Of a DNA stretch of 22,098 bases, positions 6,716-15,010 are shown in pieces. The position numbers and the translations under genes are program-made. This stretch comes from Candidatus Eiseniibacteriota bacterium. GTDB lineage: Bacteria; Arandabacterota; Arandabacteria; JAGLYR01. The stretch lies in the NCBI GenBank assembly GCA_023132135.1, contig JAGLYR010000058.1, positions 1 to 22,098 of the forward strand. Direction: 5' to 3'. The notes under the pieces are model-generated. The model was not told where the DNA came from and did no database searches. It saw only the letters and a program-made list of their open reading frames with translations. Each line of letters begins with the position of its first letter. Position 1 is the stretch's first letter.

Positions 6716-7640
6716 CCCAGCGTTCCCCTCTCTCCACCCGGTACCCCCTCGCAAACGCACCTGCGGGGATCCGCCGTTTGCCCGGAGTCTGCACCTCCGT
6801 GACCAGCACCGAGCCCTTCCCACACCCCACGACAATTCCCTCAGGCCGGACATCCAGCACCTCACCCGAAGTGCGGAATCCTGTTTCCTCCCAGATCTTC
6901 GAGCGCCAGAGGAGAAGCGGCAGACCCGCGCGCTGGGTGGCGGCTCCCGGCCACGGATTGGTCCCCATGATTATGCCGTGAACTCTCCGGGCCGCGGCCC
7001 TCCAGTCGATCCGGCCATCCGTCTTCTGGAGTCTTGGAGCCAGAGTCGCCTGGGAATCGTCCTGGGCAATCCTTGCAGCCCGGCCCTCCATCACGAGTCC
7101 GACGGCTCGCACCAGAAGCTCGGCTCCGCGGCAGGCCAGACGCCGGCCGAGCTCACCGGCTGTCTCGTTCTCGTGGATCTCGGCCTTCTCCTGGAAAATG
7201 ATGTCCCCCGCATCCATCTCCTCGTTGAGGAAAAAGGTGGTAAGGCCCGTGTACTTGTCCCCATTGATAATGGACCAGTTGATGGGAGCAGCGCCCCGTA
7301 GCCGGGGCAACAGCGAGGGGTGAAGATTGATGCATCCCTTTTCGAAAAGGGCCAGCGCCGCCGGCTTGAGAATCTGACCGTAGGCGACCACAACCAGGAG
7401 ATCGGGTTTCAGAGGACGTAGCACATCGAGAAACTCGGGAGACGAGAACCTCCGGGGTTGCTCGACCCGGAGGCCCAGCCGCAGAGCCTCCTCCTTGACC
7501 GCCGGGGACTCGATACGGCGGCCTCTGCCCCTCGGCCGGTCGGGCTGAGTTACCACGGCCGCCGGGGACAACCCTGCCCTCTGGAGTTCGCGCAGGGAGG
7601 GAACGGCGAATTCCGGAGACCCTGCGAAGAGGATGCTCAC
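6681..7640 (-). CDS. fmt: Methionyl-tRNA formyltransferase
   Basis: Fmt formylates initiator Met-tRNA using 10-formyltetrahydrofolate. The 319-residue protein starts SILFAGSPEFAVPSL and carries the formyl-transfer motif INLHPSLLPRLRGAAPI (104-120; Asn105 and His107) and EMDAGDII (141-148, catalytic Asp146), followed by the C-terminal tRNA-binding domain from about residue 205, with VHGIIMGTNPWPGA. The start is GTG at 7640; the stop codon of def (TAG at 7650-7652) sits in the weak TAGGT ribosome-binding region. It follows def by nine bases, the classic def-fmt pair, and its last 35 bases may overlap rsmB. Length is normal. Confidence 0.97.
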   Translation of the reverse strand: MSILFAGSPEFAVPSLRELQRAGLSPAAVVTQPDRPRGRGRRIESPAVKEEALRLGLRVEQPRRFSSPEFLDVLRPLKPDLLVVVAYGQILKPAALALFEKGCINLHPSLLPRLRGAAPINWSIINGDKYTGLTTFFLNEEMDAGDIIFQEKAEIHENETAGELGRRLACRGAELLVRAVGLVMEGRAARIAQDDSQATLAPRLQKTDGRIDWRAAARRVHGIIMGTNPWPGAATQRAGLPLLLWRSKIWEETGFRTSGEVLDVRPEGIVVGCGKGSVLVTEVQTPGKRRIPAGAFARGYRVERGERWGEEKPPSTREG

Positions 7641-7649
7641 GTCTCGGAC

Positions 7650-8159
7650 CTACTCTCTGTCCTTCAGTTCCCGCTGGATTCTCTTCAGCACAAACTGGCG
7701 TTTGAGGGGTGAGAGTCGATCCACGTAGAGCACACCCTTCAAGTGATCTACCTCGTGCTGGAAGACGCGGGCCAGGAAGTCCTGGGCCTCTATGCGCATC
7801 TCGTTCCCGTCAAGATCCTGTCCGGTCAAGACGCAGTGCTCGGATCGCTTCACGTTCTCCGAGAACCCGGGCACACTGAGACATCCTTCTTCGCCCATTA
7901 TGGAGCCTTTCAGGCGGCTCAGAACGGGATTGACGATGGCCACAGACTCAGCCTCTTCCCAATCCTCTCTGGAGGGGACGACGACGAGAGACACCGACTC
8001 GCCCACTTGGGGCGCGGCCAATCCAATGCCCCTGTACACGCGCATGGTCTCGATCATCGACTCGGCCAACCGGATGATCTCGTCGCCGATATTCTCGATC
8101 TTCCGCGATTCTTCCCGGAGAACCGGATCTCCGATCGTTCTGATTCTGAGCACAGCCAT
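7650..8159 (-). CDS. def: Peptide deformylase
   Basis: Def removes the N-formyl group from nascent proteins and is a metalloenzyme. The 169-residue product has all three family motifs: GIGLAAPQVG (45-54), EEGCLSVPG (90-98, metal ligand Cys93) and FQHEVDHLKG (133-142, ligands His135 and His139 and catalytic Glu136). The ATG at 8159 is used; an adjacent in-frame GTG at 8162 would add one residue. The nearest purine-rich site (AAGGG) is about 15 bases upstream, longer than usual. It follows yajC by about 31 bases and precedes fmt. The C-terminal helix region (LKRQFVLKRIQREL) is of normal length. Confidence 0.97.
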   Translation of the reverse strand: MAVLRIRTIGDPVLREESRKIENIGDEIIRLAESMIETMRVYRGIGLAAPQVGESVSLVVVPSREDWEEAESVAIVNPVLSRLKGSIMGEEGCLSVPGFSENVKRSEHCVLTGQDLDGNEMRIEAQDFLARVFQHEVDHLKGVLYVDRLSPLKRQFVLKRIQRELKDRE

Positions 8160-8190
8160 CACACAAAACCAAACCCTTCATCAATCCGGG

Positions 8191-8511
8191 CTAGCCCTCG
8201 CCCTTTTCCAATCTCCGGGCCACAGCCGACTTGAGCAACTCAACCTTCACATCGTCGGCAATCTTGATGACAACGCGGTCATCCTTCAGACCCACGACGC
8301 TTCCAAACATTCCACCAGATGTCAGGATGCGATCCCCTTTGGTAATCTCGGACAGCATCTTCTGATGAACTTTCTGCTCCCGCTGCTTCGGCCGGATGAG
8401 CAGGAAGTAGAAAATCACCAGAATGGCCAGAATGGGCAGCATCTGAATGATGGCGCTCGGTCGTTGCTGTGCCTCTTGAGCGAGAACCCACATTACTACG
8501 GCAGCCTGCAT
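8191..8511 (-). CDS. yajC: Preprotein translocase accessory subunit YajC
   Basis: YajC is a small inner-membrane partner of SecDF and the SecYEG translocon. The 106-residue protein has one membrane segment (about residues 22-40, QMLPILAILVIFYFLLIRP) followed by the family motif RPKQREQKVHQKML and a cytoplasmic beta-rich domain containing GDRILTSGGMFGSVVGL. The ATG at 8511 has a strong ribosome-binding site (AAGGAGAG, about 7 bases away). It sits directly after tgt, the usual queA-tgt-yajC order. The secD and secF genes that commonly come next are absent; def follows instead. Confidence 0.96.
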   Translation of the reverse strand: MQAAVVMWVLAQEAQQRPSAIIQMLPILAILVIFYFLLIRPKQREQKVHQKMLSEITKGDRILTSGGMFGSVVGLKDDRVVIKIADDVKVELLKSAVARRLEKGEG

Positions 8512-8553
8512 GCGATCTCTCCTTTTCCGTGAGAACTGTTCATTGACACTCCC

Positions 8554-9714
8554 TCATGATTCCCCATTCCATCCCCCCTCATATGTCTCAAGGAACTCAC
8601 GTCGCCAACTATAGAACCTATTCTCCAGAATCGCCAACCGCATTTTTTGCATGAGCCACTGGTAAAAGAAAATGCTGTGGAGCGTGGCCAGGCGCGGACC
8701 CAGGATTTCCCCGGTCTGGAAGAGATGCCGTAGATACGCGCGGGAGAATGTCCGACACGTCGAGCATTCACACTTCGGATCGATGGGATCGAGGTCCGCC
8801 TGGTACTCAGCGTTCTTTACCACCAGTTTCCCCCGTCGCGTGAACACGGTTCCGTTCCGGGCGTTCCGGGTCGGCATTACGCAATCGAACATGTCGATCC
8901 CGTGAGAGACTCCCGCCACCAGATCATCCGGGAAACCGACCCCCATGAGGTACCGCGGCTTCTCCTCAGGCAAGTATTCCAAACTGACGTCGACCATGTC
9001 CTCCATCGCCGACTTGGGTTCCCCAACCGAGAGTCCGCCCACTGCGTAGCCGGGGAAATCCATTCCGGCCAGTTCTTGTGCGCACCGCGCTCGGAGATCC
9101 GGGAATGTACTCCCCTGCACAATCCCGAAGAGAGCCTGCGGTCGGCCGGCCTCCGTTGGTCCCGACTTGAGATCCCGAAAGGTCTGCAGACACCGCCTCG
9201 CCCAATTGAGGGTCCGCTCCGTTGCCGCCTCGGCGTAGACATGGGTACAGGGATAGGCCGCACACTGATCCAGGAGCATGATCACATCCGCGCCCAGGTC
9301 CACCTCCAGCCGGATCACGCTCTCCGGTGTAAACATATGCCTCGACCCATCCAGATGCGAGCGGAATTCAACTCCATCGTCGCTGATCCGGTTCAGGTCC
9401 GCCATGCTGAAGACCTGAAATCCCCCGCTGTCGGTGAGGATGGAACCATCCCAACTCATGAAACGGTGAAGCCCGCCCGCTTCTCGCACCACCGTCGCCC
9501 CGGGCCGCAGATACAGGTGATAGGCGTTGGCCAGAATCATGGACACGCCACAGGTCCGGAGATCGTCCGGGGACAGGGTCTTCACCGTCGCCTGCGTCCC
9601 AACGGGCATGAACGCCGGCGTTTCCACGATGCCGTGCGGCGTGTGCAGCTTCCCGGCCCTCGCGCCTGTGCGCTCGTCGGTAGCTTCGATCTCGAATCGG
9701 ATGGCAGGTGCCAC
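8554..9714 (-). CDS. tgt: tRNA-guanine transglycosylase
   Basis: Tgt exchanges G34 for preQ1 in GUN-anticodon tRNAs, the step before QueA. The 386-residue protein has TDSGGFQVFSM (94-104, general-acid region Asp95), FGIVQGS (197-203), GGLSVGE (226-232), GIDMFDCVMPTRNARNG (272-288, nucleophile Asp277) and the zinc site Cys315, Cys317, Cys320, His346. The substrate-pocket segment reads LLDQCAAYP (147-155), where FDECTPYP-like sequences are usual: Asp149 is kept but the next Glu is Gln. The start is GTG at 9714 with TAGGAG upstream, which includes the queA TAG stop. It lies between queA and yajC. Confidence 0.96.
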   Translation of the reverse strand: MAPAIRFEIEATDERTGARAGKLHTPHGIVETPAFMPVGTQATVKTLSPDDLRTCGVSMILANAYHLYLRPGATVVREAGGLHRFMSWDGSILTDSGGFQVFSMADLNRISDDGVEFRSHLDGSRHMFTPESVIRLEVDLGADVIMLLDQCAAYPCTHVYAEAATERTLNWARRCLQTFRDLKSGPTEAGRPQALFGIVQGSTFPDLRARCAQELAGMDFPGYAVGGLSVGEPKSAMEDMVDVSLEYLPEEKPRYLMGVGFPDDLVAGVSHGIDMFDCVMPTRNARNGTVFTRRGKLVVKNAEYQADLDPIDPKCECSTCRTFSRAYLRHLFQTGEILGPRLATLHSIFFYQWLMQKMRLAILENRFYSWRREFLETYEGGWNGES

Positions 9715-9726
9715 GCCCTGTCGCTC

Positions 9727-10785
9727 CTACAGGATCAACATCGCATCCCCGTAGCTCAGAAACCGGTAGTCCCTCTCCAAGGCCTCGTGATAGGCATTCA
9801 TGATCAACGCCCGCCCTGCGAACGCTGACACCAGAAGAAGAAGCGTAGATCGGGGCTGGTGGAAATTGGTGACCAGGGCATCGACGACGCGGAATTCGAA
9901 AGGAGGATAGATGTATTGTTCGGTCCATCCGCGCGCAGGCCCAAGCATCTCCGCGCCGTTCCATCGAGCGGCCGATTCCAGTGCCCGCGTTGTTGTCGTC
10001 CCGACTGCGACAACCCGTCCTCCTCTTTCCCTGCAATCCCTGACCTCATCGACAACCGATGCGCCAACCTCGAAATACTCAGCCTCCATCGTGTGCCGCG
10101 TGACATCACTGTTCGTGATGGGCCGGAAAGTACCGAGCCCCGTGTGAAGGACGACTTTCGCCACCCCAATCCCCTTCGCCGAAAGGGACTCCAGATGGGC
10201 CTCCGTGAAATGCAGCGCCGCAGTGGGCGCAGCGACAGCTCCCGGCTGCGTGGCGAAGACGGTCTGGTACCGGTTCCGGTCCTCCGGCACAGGATCACGG
10301 CGGATGTAGGGCGGTAGCGGCACCTGGCCCACGACATCAAGTGCTGCTTCAAGCGACTCGCCAAGTGTTGTGTCCAACAAGAACTTACCGTGCCCAAGCC
10401 ACCGCTCCACTCTCGCCCGGACACCCTCCCCCAGATTGATCTCTACGCCGCTGCGGACCCGACGCTGGGGCTTGACCAAAGCTTCCCACTTCCCCTCTCC
10501 GACCTTCCTCAGGACGAACACCTCCAGATTCGCCCCCGTCTCCATCTTCTCTCCGGAAAGGCGCGCGGGGATGACCCTCGTTTCGTTGAGGGACAGCAAA
10601 TCCCCCGGGCGAAGGTACGAGTCCAGACCCGGGAAATGGCGGTGCTCGATTTGTCCCGATGTCCGGTGGACTACCAGGAGTCTCGAGCCTTCCCGACTCG
10701 CGGCAGGATGCTGCGCAATCCGTTCCTTTGGGAGCGGATAGTCGTAGTCTTCGAGCCTCAGGCTTTCCAATCGGGATGCGGGCAT
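9727..10785 (-). CDS. queA: S-adenosylmethionine:tRNA ribosyltransferase-isomerase
   Basis: QueA transfers and isomerises the ribosyl moiety of S-adenosylmethionine onto preQ1-tRNA to give epoxyqueuosine. The 352-residue protein contains the family signatures DYDYPLPKERIAQHP near the N-terminus, LSLNETRVIPARL, PLPPYIRRDP, DRNRYQTVFATQPGAVAAP followed by TAALHFT, VVLHTGLGTFRPI, and the C-terminal TNFHQPRSTLLLLVSAFAG and LSYGDAMLIL. The ATG at 10785 has only a weak ribosome-binding site. It is the first gene after the terminator behind ruvB, and so probably has its own promoter (weak candidate at 10829-10856) and leads the tgt-yajC-def-fmt-rsmB-PASTA-rpe transcript. No preQ1 synthesis genes or preQ1 riboswitch were recognised. 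Confidence 0.97.
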   Translation of the reverse strand: MPASRLESLRLEDYDYPLPKERIAQHPAASREGSRLLVVHRTSGQIEHRHFPGLDSYLRPGDLLSLNETRVIPARLSGEKMETGANLEVFVLRKVGEGKWEALVKPQRRVRSGVEINLGEGVRARVERWLGHGKFLLDTTLGESLEAALDVVGQVPLPPYIRRDPVPEDRNRYQTVFATQPGAVAAPTAALHFTEAHLESLSAKGIGVAKVVLHTGLGTFRPITNSDVTRHTMEAEYFEVGASVVDEVRDCRERGGRVVAVGTTTTRALESAARWNGAEMLGPARGWTEQYIYPPFEFRVVDALVTNFHQPRSTLLLLVSAFAGRALIMNAYHEALERDYRFLSYGDAMLIL

Positions 10786-10828
10786 GGGTTACTACCGTCG
10801 AAAGACAAGATTGAGAACTACAGTGAGT

Positions 10829-10856
10829 ACGATACTGACCGGAACGCGGGCGGCAA
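10829..10856 (-). promoter_or_regulatory. Weak candidate promoter for queA
   Basis: On the minus strand TTGCCG (10851-10856) is followed after 16 bases by TATCGT (10829-10834), four of six matches to each sigma70 box. It lies just beyond the ruvB terminator and about 44 bases before the queA ATG, where a promoter is expected. It lacks the TGC-TAG extended -10 seen at the other three candidates. Confidence 0.3.
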
Positions 10857-10860
10857 GGGG

Positions 10861-10896
10861 AAAAAAACGTGGATACCCGGTACGCTGCACGTTTTT
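10861..10896 (-). terminator. Intrinsic terminator after ruvB (possibly bidirectional)
   Basis: Perfect arms aaaaacgtg and cacgttttt (10888-10896 and 10863-10871) flank a 16-base loop, so the minus-strand transcript ends with a stem followed by a run of T residues. The structure begins at the ruvB stop codon. The A-tract/T-tract symmetry means it could also act on plus-strand transcription. It separates the yebC/ruvCAB transcript from queA. Confidence 0.75.
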
Positions 10897-11933
10897 CATC
10901 TTGACCCGGGCTGGAACAGATTTCTCTGCGTCTCATCCCTCTTCGCATTCAGATGTTCGTATGCCAATTGCGTCGCTTCTCTCCCCCTGGCGGTTCTCTG
11001 AACGTACCCCTCCTGGACAAGATAGGGTTCGTGGACTTCCTCGATGGTCTCGGCCTCTTCGCCCACGGCCATGGCCAAGGTGTTGAGGCCCACCGGGCCT
11101 CCGTCGAACTTCTCTATGATGGCCCTGAGGATGGACATGTCCATGATGTCGAGGCCCTTCTCATCGACATCCAGAAGATTAAGGGCGGAACCGGCCACAT
11201 CTCGCGTGATCCGGCCATCTGCCTTGACCTCCGCAAAATCCCGGACCCTTCGGAGAAGGCGATTCGCAATTCGGGGGGTTCCTCGGGAACGACGGGCGAT
11301 CTCCCCGGCTCCTTCTTCATCAATCTGCACACCCAGAATACCCGCAGAACGCAGGACAATGGTGTACAGATCCTCGGGTTTGTAGAACCCCAGGCGCGCG
11401 TGCACACCAAACCGGGCCCGGAGGGGCGATGTGATCATTCCCGCACGGGTAGTCGCTCCGATCAGGGTGAAGTGCTGAAGGGACAGCTTGACCGACCGCG
11501 CGCTCGGACCACGGTCGATCATGATATCCAGCTGATACTCCTCCATAGCCGGGTAGAGATACTCTTCGATGACGTGGCTCAACCGGTGGATCTCATCGAT
11601 AAACAGGACCGAACGGTGCCCGAGGTTCGTGAGCATGCCTGCCAGGTCCGCCGGTCGCTCCAGCACCGGTCCCGATGAGGAGGTGATGTCCACACCCAGT
11701 TCCCGGGCCAGAATGTGGGCCAGCGTAGTCTTGCCCAGCCCCGGAGGTCCGGCCAGAAGAACGTGATCCAGAGCCTCGTTGCGCTTCATGGCCGCCTGGA
11801 TGAAAACCTTCAGGTTCTCCTTGACCTTGTGCTGGCCCACGAACTCATTCAGAAGCTGAGGTCGCAACGTTCGGTCTAACTCGATTTCCTCTTCACGAAG
11901 ATGCGGATCTGTGACTCGGGTGCGCGACGTCAT
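10896..11933 (-). CDS. ruvB: Holliday junction branch-migration ATPase RuvB
   Basis: RuvB is the hexameric AAA+ motor that drives Holliday-junction branch migration with RuvA. The 345-residue protein has Walker [10 protein letters not shown] (62-70), Walker [10 protein letters not shown] (110-118, DEIH at 113-116), the sensor region [23 protein letters not shown], sensor-2 region [13 protein letters not shown], and the winged-helix C-terminus with [10 protein letters not shown] and [16 protein letters not shown]. The ATG at 11933 overlaps the ruvA stop as ATGA. The final 25 residues are less conserved. An intrinsic terminator follows at once. Confidence 0.98.
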   Translation of the reverse strand: MTSRTRVTDPHLREEEIELDRTLRPQLLNEFVGQHKVKENLKVFIQAAMKRNEALDHVLLAGPPGLGKTTLAHILARELGVDITSSSGPVLERPADLAGMLTNLGHRSVLFIDEIHRLSHVIEEYLYPAMEEYQLDIMIDRGPSARSVKLSLQHFTLIGATTRAGMITSPLRARFGVHARLGFYKPEDLYTIVLRSAGILGVQIDEEGAGEIARRSRGTPRIANRLLRRVRDFAEVKADGRITRDVAGSALNLLDVDEKGLDIMDMSILRAIIEKFDGGPVGLNTLAMAVGEEAETIEEVHEPYLVQEGYVQRTARGREATQLAYEHLNAKRDETQRNLFQPGSR

Positions 11934-12577
11934 TTTCCAACCTCGGCCTCGGTTTCTTCCGTCTTTCCACCTGCCGGTCTTGCCGCGGATCCGGAGAGGA
12001 CCAACCTCACAACATCCTCCAGTCCGATGTGTTCCCCGGCATCCTGCAGGACCTTCGCCGCGGAGCGGTAGGCATCCGAGCGCCGGAGCCCGAGAGCCTC
12101 CAGAGCCTCTACGGCGCCACTGAGCTTGTTCCCACCCGTACCAACCGCTCCTCCCAGGCTCAATTCCGGCAGCCCTTCGGAGAGTGGCCCCTTGAGCTCC
12201 ACAACAATCCTCTGGGCCGTCTTTCGTCCCACTCCAGGGATGCAGATCAGAGAGGCCACATCCCCGCTCAGGATCGCTGTCTGCAGCACATCGGTGTTCA
12301 TCCCGGAGAGAATGCCCAGAGCGGACCTGGGACCAATCCCGGAGACACCAAGGAGCATCCGGAAAAGCCGCCGTTCTTTTTCCTCTGCGAATCCATATAG
12401 ATCGAGCGCGTCCTCGCGGATGTGGAAATGCGTCAGCAACTCGGCTTCGTCCCCAACACCGCCAAGTCGATCAAAGAGACCGACCGGCGTGTGTACGAGG
12501 ATACCGACCCCCGCGACGTCGATCACCAGATAGGATGGACCCTTGTCCAGAATCTTGCCTTTGATACGCCAGATCAA
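11930..12577 (-). CDS. ruvA: Holliday junction DNA-binding protein RuvA
   Basis: RuvA forms the tetramer that binds Holliday junctions and recruits RuvB. The start chosen is TTG at 12577, giving 215 residues beginning with the canonical IWRIKGKIL segment. It overlaps the ruvC stop as TTGA and has a GAGGT ribosome-binding site seven bases upstream; longer readings enter ruvC. The N-terminal OB-fold (about 1-65) contains GVGILVHTP. Two helix-hairpin-helix motifs follow ([14 protein letters not shown] and [18 protein letters not shown]), and then a C-terminal RuvB-binding domain (about 155-200, [17 protein letters not shown]). The last 15 residues are an acidic, non-conserved tail. Confidence 0.96.
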   Translation of the reverse strand: MIWRIKGKILDKGPSYLVIDVAGVGILVHTPVGLFDRLGGVGDEAELLTHFHIREDALDLYGFAEEKERRLFRMLLGVSGIGPRSALGILSGMNTDVLQTAILSGDVASLICIPGVGRKTAQRIVVELKGPLSEGLPELSLGGAVGTGGNKLSGAVEALEALGLRRSDAYRSAAKVLQDAGEHIGLEDVVRLVLSGSAARPAGGKTEETEAEVGK

Positions 12578-13062
12578 GTCAGACCTCGTGCCCTTTCCAG
12601 ATTCAATCGCTGCGAATGACAAATCGCGGCGGCCAGAGCATCCGCCTCATCCGTGGTAGGAAGCTCCGCCAGCCCAAGCAGGTTCTTGACCATGAACTGG
12701 ACCTGCTCCTTGGCCGCTGCCCCGTTCCCCACCACCGCCTTCTTGATTTCCGCGGGGGAATACTCGACGATCTTCTTTCCTGCCTGGGCCGAGACCAGAA
12801 GGAGAGCACCCCGGACGTGGGCAATCTTGAAGGACGACCTCACGTTCTTGGCGGTGAACACGTCCTCGATGACCACTACGTCGGGTTGCTCCCGATCGAG
12901 AAGTTCTGCCAAGCCCTCGGCGATTTGCCTCAGCCGATCGGGGAATTCACGCTCCCGGGGGCGAATCCTGCCGCTGGTGACAAAGAAGACTTTGCGGGTA
13001 TCGACCTCCACAACGCCGTACCCCGTGACTACCGAACCCGGGTCGAGCCCCAGGATCTTCAT
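12574..13062 (-). CDS. ruvC: Crossover junction endodeoxyribonuclease RuvC
   Basis: RuvC resolves Holliday junctions by paired nicks. The 162-residue protein keeps the four catalytic acids at the same positions as in E. coli: Asp7 (GLDPGS), Glu66 (VIEDVF), Asp138 and Asp141 (TTDEADALA). It also has the basic AAAKEQVQFMV segment. The ATG at 13062 starts the canonical MKILGLDPG; the ribosome-binding site (GGTGAG) is weak and close. It begins 73 bases after yebC and is translationally coupled to ruvA. The 73 bases before it show no promoter that I trust, so cotranscription with yebC is likely. Confidence 0.97.
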   Translation of the reverse strand: MKILGLDPGSVVTGYGVVEVDTRKVFFVTSGRIRPREREFPDRLRQIAEGLAELLDREQPDVVVIEDVFTAKNVRSSFKIAHVRGALLLVSAQAGKKIVEYSPAEIKKAVVGNGAAAKEQVQFMVKNLLGLAELPTTDEADALAAAICHSQRLNLERARGLT

Positions 13063-13135
13063 CTCACCAACGCCCCCGTCGCTGTGACGTTGTGATCCCT
13101 GTCCACTCCTGCTTGCGCGGACCTGGCTATTCAGG

Positions 13136-13885
13136 TTATGACATCAAGCGTTCCATCAGTTCGAGAGGCGCGTCGAAGTTGGAAAACACATGCTGGACAT
13201 CATCGTGCTCTTCAATGACCCCGATCAGCTTGAGTAGCCGGCCGGCCTCTTTGTTTTCCGGAGTCACCGTGTTCTGGGGAACTTTCGCCAACGTGGCCTC
13301 GGCGTAGTCGATGCCTTTCTCCTTCAGACCATTCCGGATGGTCTCGAAGAACTCCGGCGCCGAGCTCACCTCGTAGAAGCTCTCCTCGGTTCGCACATCG
13401 TCCGCTCCAAGATCCAGGACAGTATCCATCAGGGTTTCTTCATCCACCTTGTCCTTGTCGACTGTGAGGAGGCCCCTCTGCTCGAACATCCAGGCCACGC
13501 ACCCGGCTTCCCCCAACCGCCCGCCGTTCTTGGTGAGAACATGTCGAAGCTCCGCGGTGGTCCGGTTCCGGTTGTCGGTCAGAACTTCGATGAGCAGAGC
13601 CACGCCGCCGGGACCGTATCCTTCGTAGATTGCCTCTTCATAGTCCACGCCCGGCAGCTCGCCGGTTCCTTTCTTGATCGCCTTGTCAATGTTCGCTTGG
13701 GGCATGTTGCTGTCTTTGGCTATCTGCACGGCCGATCTCAGACGTACGTTTGAGTTGATGTCGCCCCCGCCCTCCCTGGCGGCCACCGTCAGTTCCCGGA
13801 TCAGCTTGGTGAAGATCTTGCCCCTCTGGGTATCCAGCTTCTCCTTCTTGCGCCGGATGGTGTTCCATTTCGAATGACCGGACAT
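13136..13885 (-). CDS. yebC: YebC/PmpR/TACO1 family protein
   Basis: YebC-family proteins are annotated as transcriptional regulators, and some family members act on translation of proline-rich or stalling sequences. The 249-residue product starts MSGHSKWNTIRRKKEKLD, a family hallmark, and shows RGKIFTKLIREL, NMPQANIDKAIKKGTGE, YEGYGPGGVALLIEVLTDNRNRT (in two conserved halves) and GGRLGEAGCVAWMFE. The ATG at 13885 follows AAGGGG and AGGAG sites; readings from further upstream lack homology. Its position ahead of ruvC-ruvA-ruvB is a widespread arrangement. A candidate promoter lies at 13944-13972. Confidence 0.96.
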   Translation of the reverse strand: MSGHSKWNTIRRKKEKLDTQRGKIFTKLIRELTVAAREGGGDINSNVRLRSAVQIAKDSNMPQANIDKAIKKGTGELPGVDYEEAIYEGYGPGGVALLIEVLTDNRNRTTAELRHVLTKNGGRLGEAGCVAWMFEQRGLLTVDKDKVDEETLMDTVLDLGADDVRTEESFYEVSSAPEFFETIRNGLKEKGIDYAEATLAKVPQNTVTPENKEAGRLLKLIGVIEEHDDVQHVFSNFDAPLELMERLMS

Positions 13886-13943
13886 CCCCTTAGATCTCCT
13901 GTGTTCCAAGTGAATGAGTACCCTGCCACTACACCGATTGGCC

Positions 13944-13972
13944 AGACTAGCACACGTGATCGGACGCCGCAA
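13944..13972 (-). promoter_or_regulatory. Candidate promoter of yebC-ruvCAB
   Basis: On the minus strand TTGCGG (13967-13972) is separated by 17 bases from TAGTCT (13944-13949), which is preceded by TGC. Predicted initiation near 13937 leaves a leader of about 52 bases. The layout matches the candidates before ffh and the EF-G gene. It lies in the only non-coding stretch between the TIM-barrel gene and yebC. Confidence 0.5.
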
Positions 13973-13985
13973 GAGAAACCGCAGA

Positions 13986-14921
13986 TCACGCAGACCAGGC
14001 GCCAGTCCTTCCCAGTCCCTTCGCTTCCAGGAATTCGCGGCCTCTCACCACGTCATCTTCGGTGACCCGCGAGTGCAACTCCATTACTGTAAGCAGTTCT
14101 GGGGTCCACCAAGGCAAGATGGTATCGAAATCGAACTCCCCTGTTCCCGGGGCAATGTGGTCGTCGGGACCAATCATGTCATGAATGTGCATGCCGATCA
14201 GGCGACCGCGCGCTTTCTCGAGGTGATCGGTGTGATTTCGCAGGCCAATGAGGCTGTTGACTTCGGCGTGGCCAACGTCATGCCAATAGCCGACGACGCC
14301 GGGATCCGTTTCCGACAGGAACAGCTCCAGTTCCTCGGGCGAGGGAATCTGGCTGTAGTAGTACCGGTTCTCGAGCCCCAGCCGCAGGTCCAGGTCCGCC
14401 GCGACCGGCTGTAGATCAAGGATGCTCTTCAACACTTGCCCTGCGTATGCTTCACCTGCAAGTTGGCGCTCCTTCTTCAGCGCGCGCCTCAGTCGATCCG
14501 CCTCCGCTGAGTCTCCACTGCCCTTTCTCACGATATCGATAAGGCACCCCGGCGCTGTTTTCAGAGGAACAGTGCCCAGGTGAAGGACCACGGCTTCTGC
14601 GCCGACATCCTTCGCAATCCGCAGGGACCGCGTGGTCTTCGCAACCGCCACTCTCCTCTCGTCTTCATCCAGAGCAGACAGGAGAAACCGGTCCCCCCCA
14701 TCCGGTCCCGTCCCCTCACCGCGGATGAACGGGACATAGTTGTGGACTGAAACCACTCGAATATCCCCGACATCCACAGCCCTCATGACGTCTGCAAGCT
14801 GCACCTGGTTCAGCCTGTACTCGATCTCAATCGCTTCGAATCCAAGACCGCGAAACAGAGCGATGAGCTCTCGTCCGGTTGCGCACTGCTTTGAACGCCA
14901 GGATGTGGAAAGTGCAATCAC
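13986..14921 (-). CDS. Sugar isomerase/AP endonuclease-like TIM barrel protein
   Basis: This belongs to the xylose-isomerase-like TIM barrel family (AP_endonuc_2 type). From the GTG at 14921 (311 residues) the product begins IALSTSW and has beta-strand motifs in order: AIEIEY (30-35), VSVHNYVPF (58-66), VVLHLGT (111-117), LGLENRYY (181-188), GYWHDVGHAE (211-220), GMHIHDM (243-249), APGTGEFDF (257-265) and MELHS (280-284). Glu184, Asp215, His218, His247 and Glu281 fit a divalent metal site. An upstream GTG at 14960 would add 13 residues; neither start has a clear ribosome-binding site. It lies between the EF-G gene and yebC with no pathway partners, so the substrate cannot be named. Sugar or sugar-phosphate isomerase/epimerase is more likely than endonuclease IV. 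Confidence 0.82.
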   Translation of the reverse strand: MIALSTSWRSKQCATGRELIALFRGLGFEAIEIEYRLNQVQLADVMRAVDVGDIRVVSVHNYVPFIRGEGTGPDGGDRFLLSALDEDERRVAVAKTTRSLRIAKDVGAEAVVLHLGTVPLKTAPGCLIDIVRKGSGDSAEADRLRRALKKERQLAGEAYAGQVLKSILDLQPVAADLDLRLGLENRYYYSQIPSPEELELFLSETDPGVVGYWHDVGHAEVNSLIGLRNHTDHLEKARGRLIGMHIHDMIGPDDHIAPGTGEFDFDTILPWWTPELLTVMELHSRVTEDDVVRGREFLEAKGLGRTGAWSA

Positions 14922-15010
14922 TAGTGAGGAATCTCGCGAGTGGGATGAACAGGTAACCACTGGGAGGTCGCTGTCGGGCGGGGCTTCGCGTCATGCCTTT
15001 CGTCCCGCTC

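Noticed and set aside
5354-6802. Long open frame on the plus strand (482 codons) opposite rsmB
   Set aside because: The minus-strand frame has all RsmB motifs; the plus-strand product is proline- and arginine-rich with no recognisable fold.
8902-9828. Open frame on the plus strand (308 codons) opposite tgt
   Set aside because: It is antisense to a complete Tgt with all catalytic and zinc residues; no independent coding evidence.
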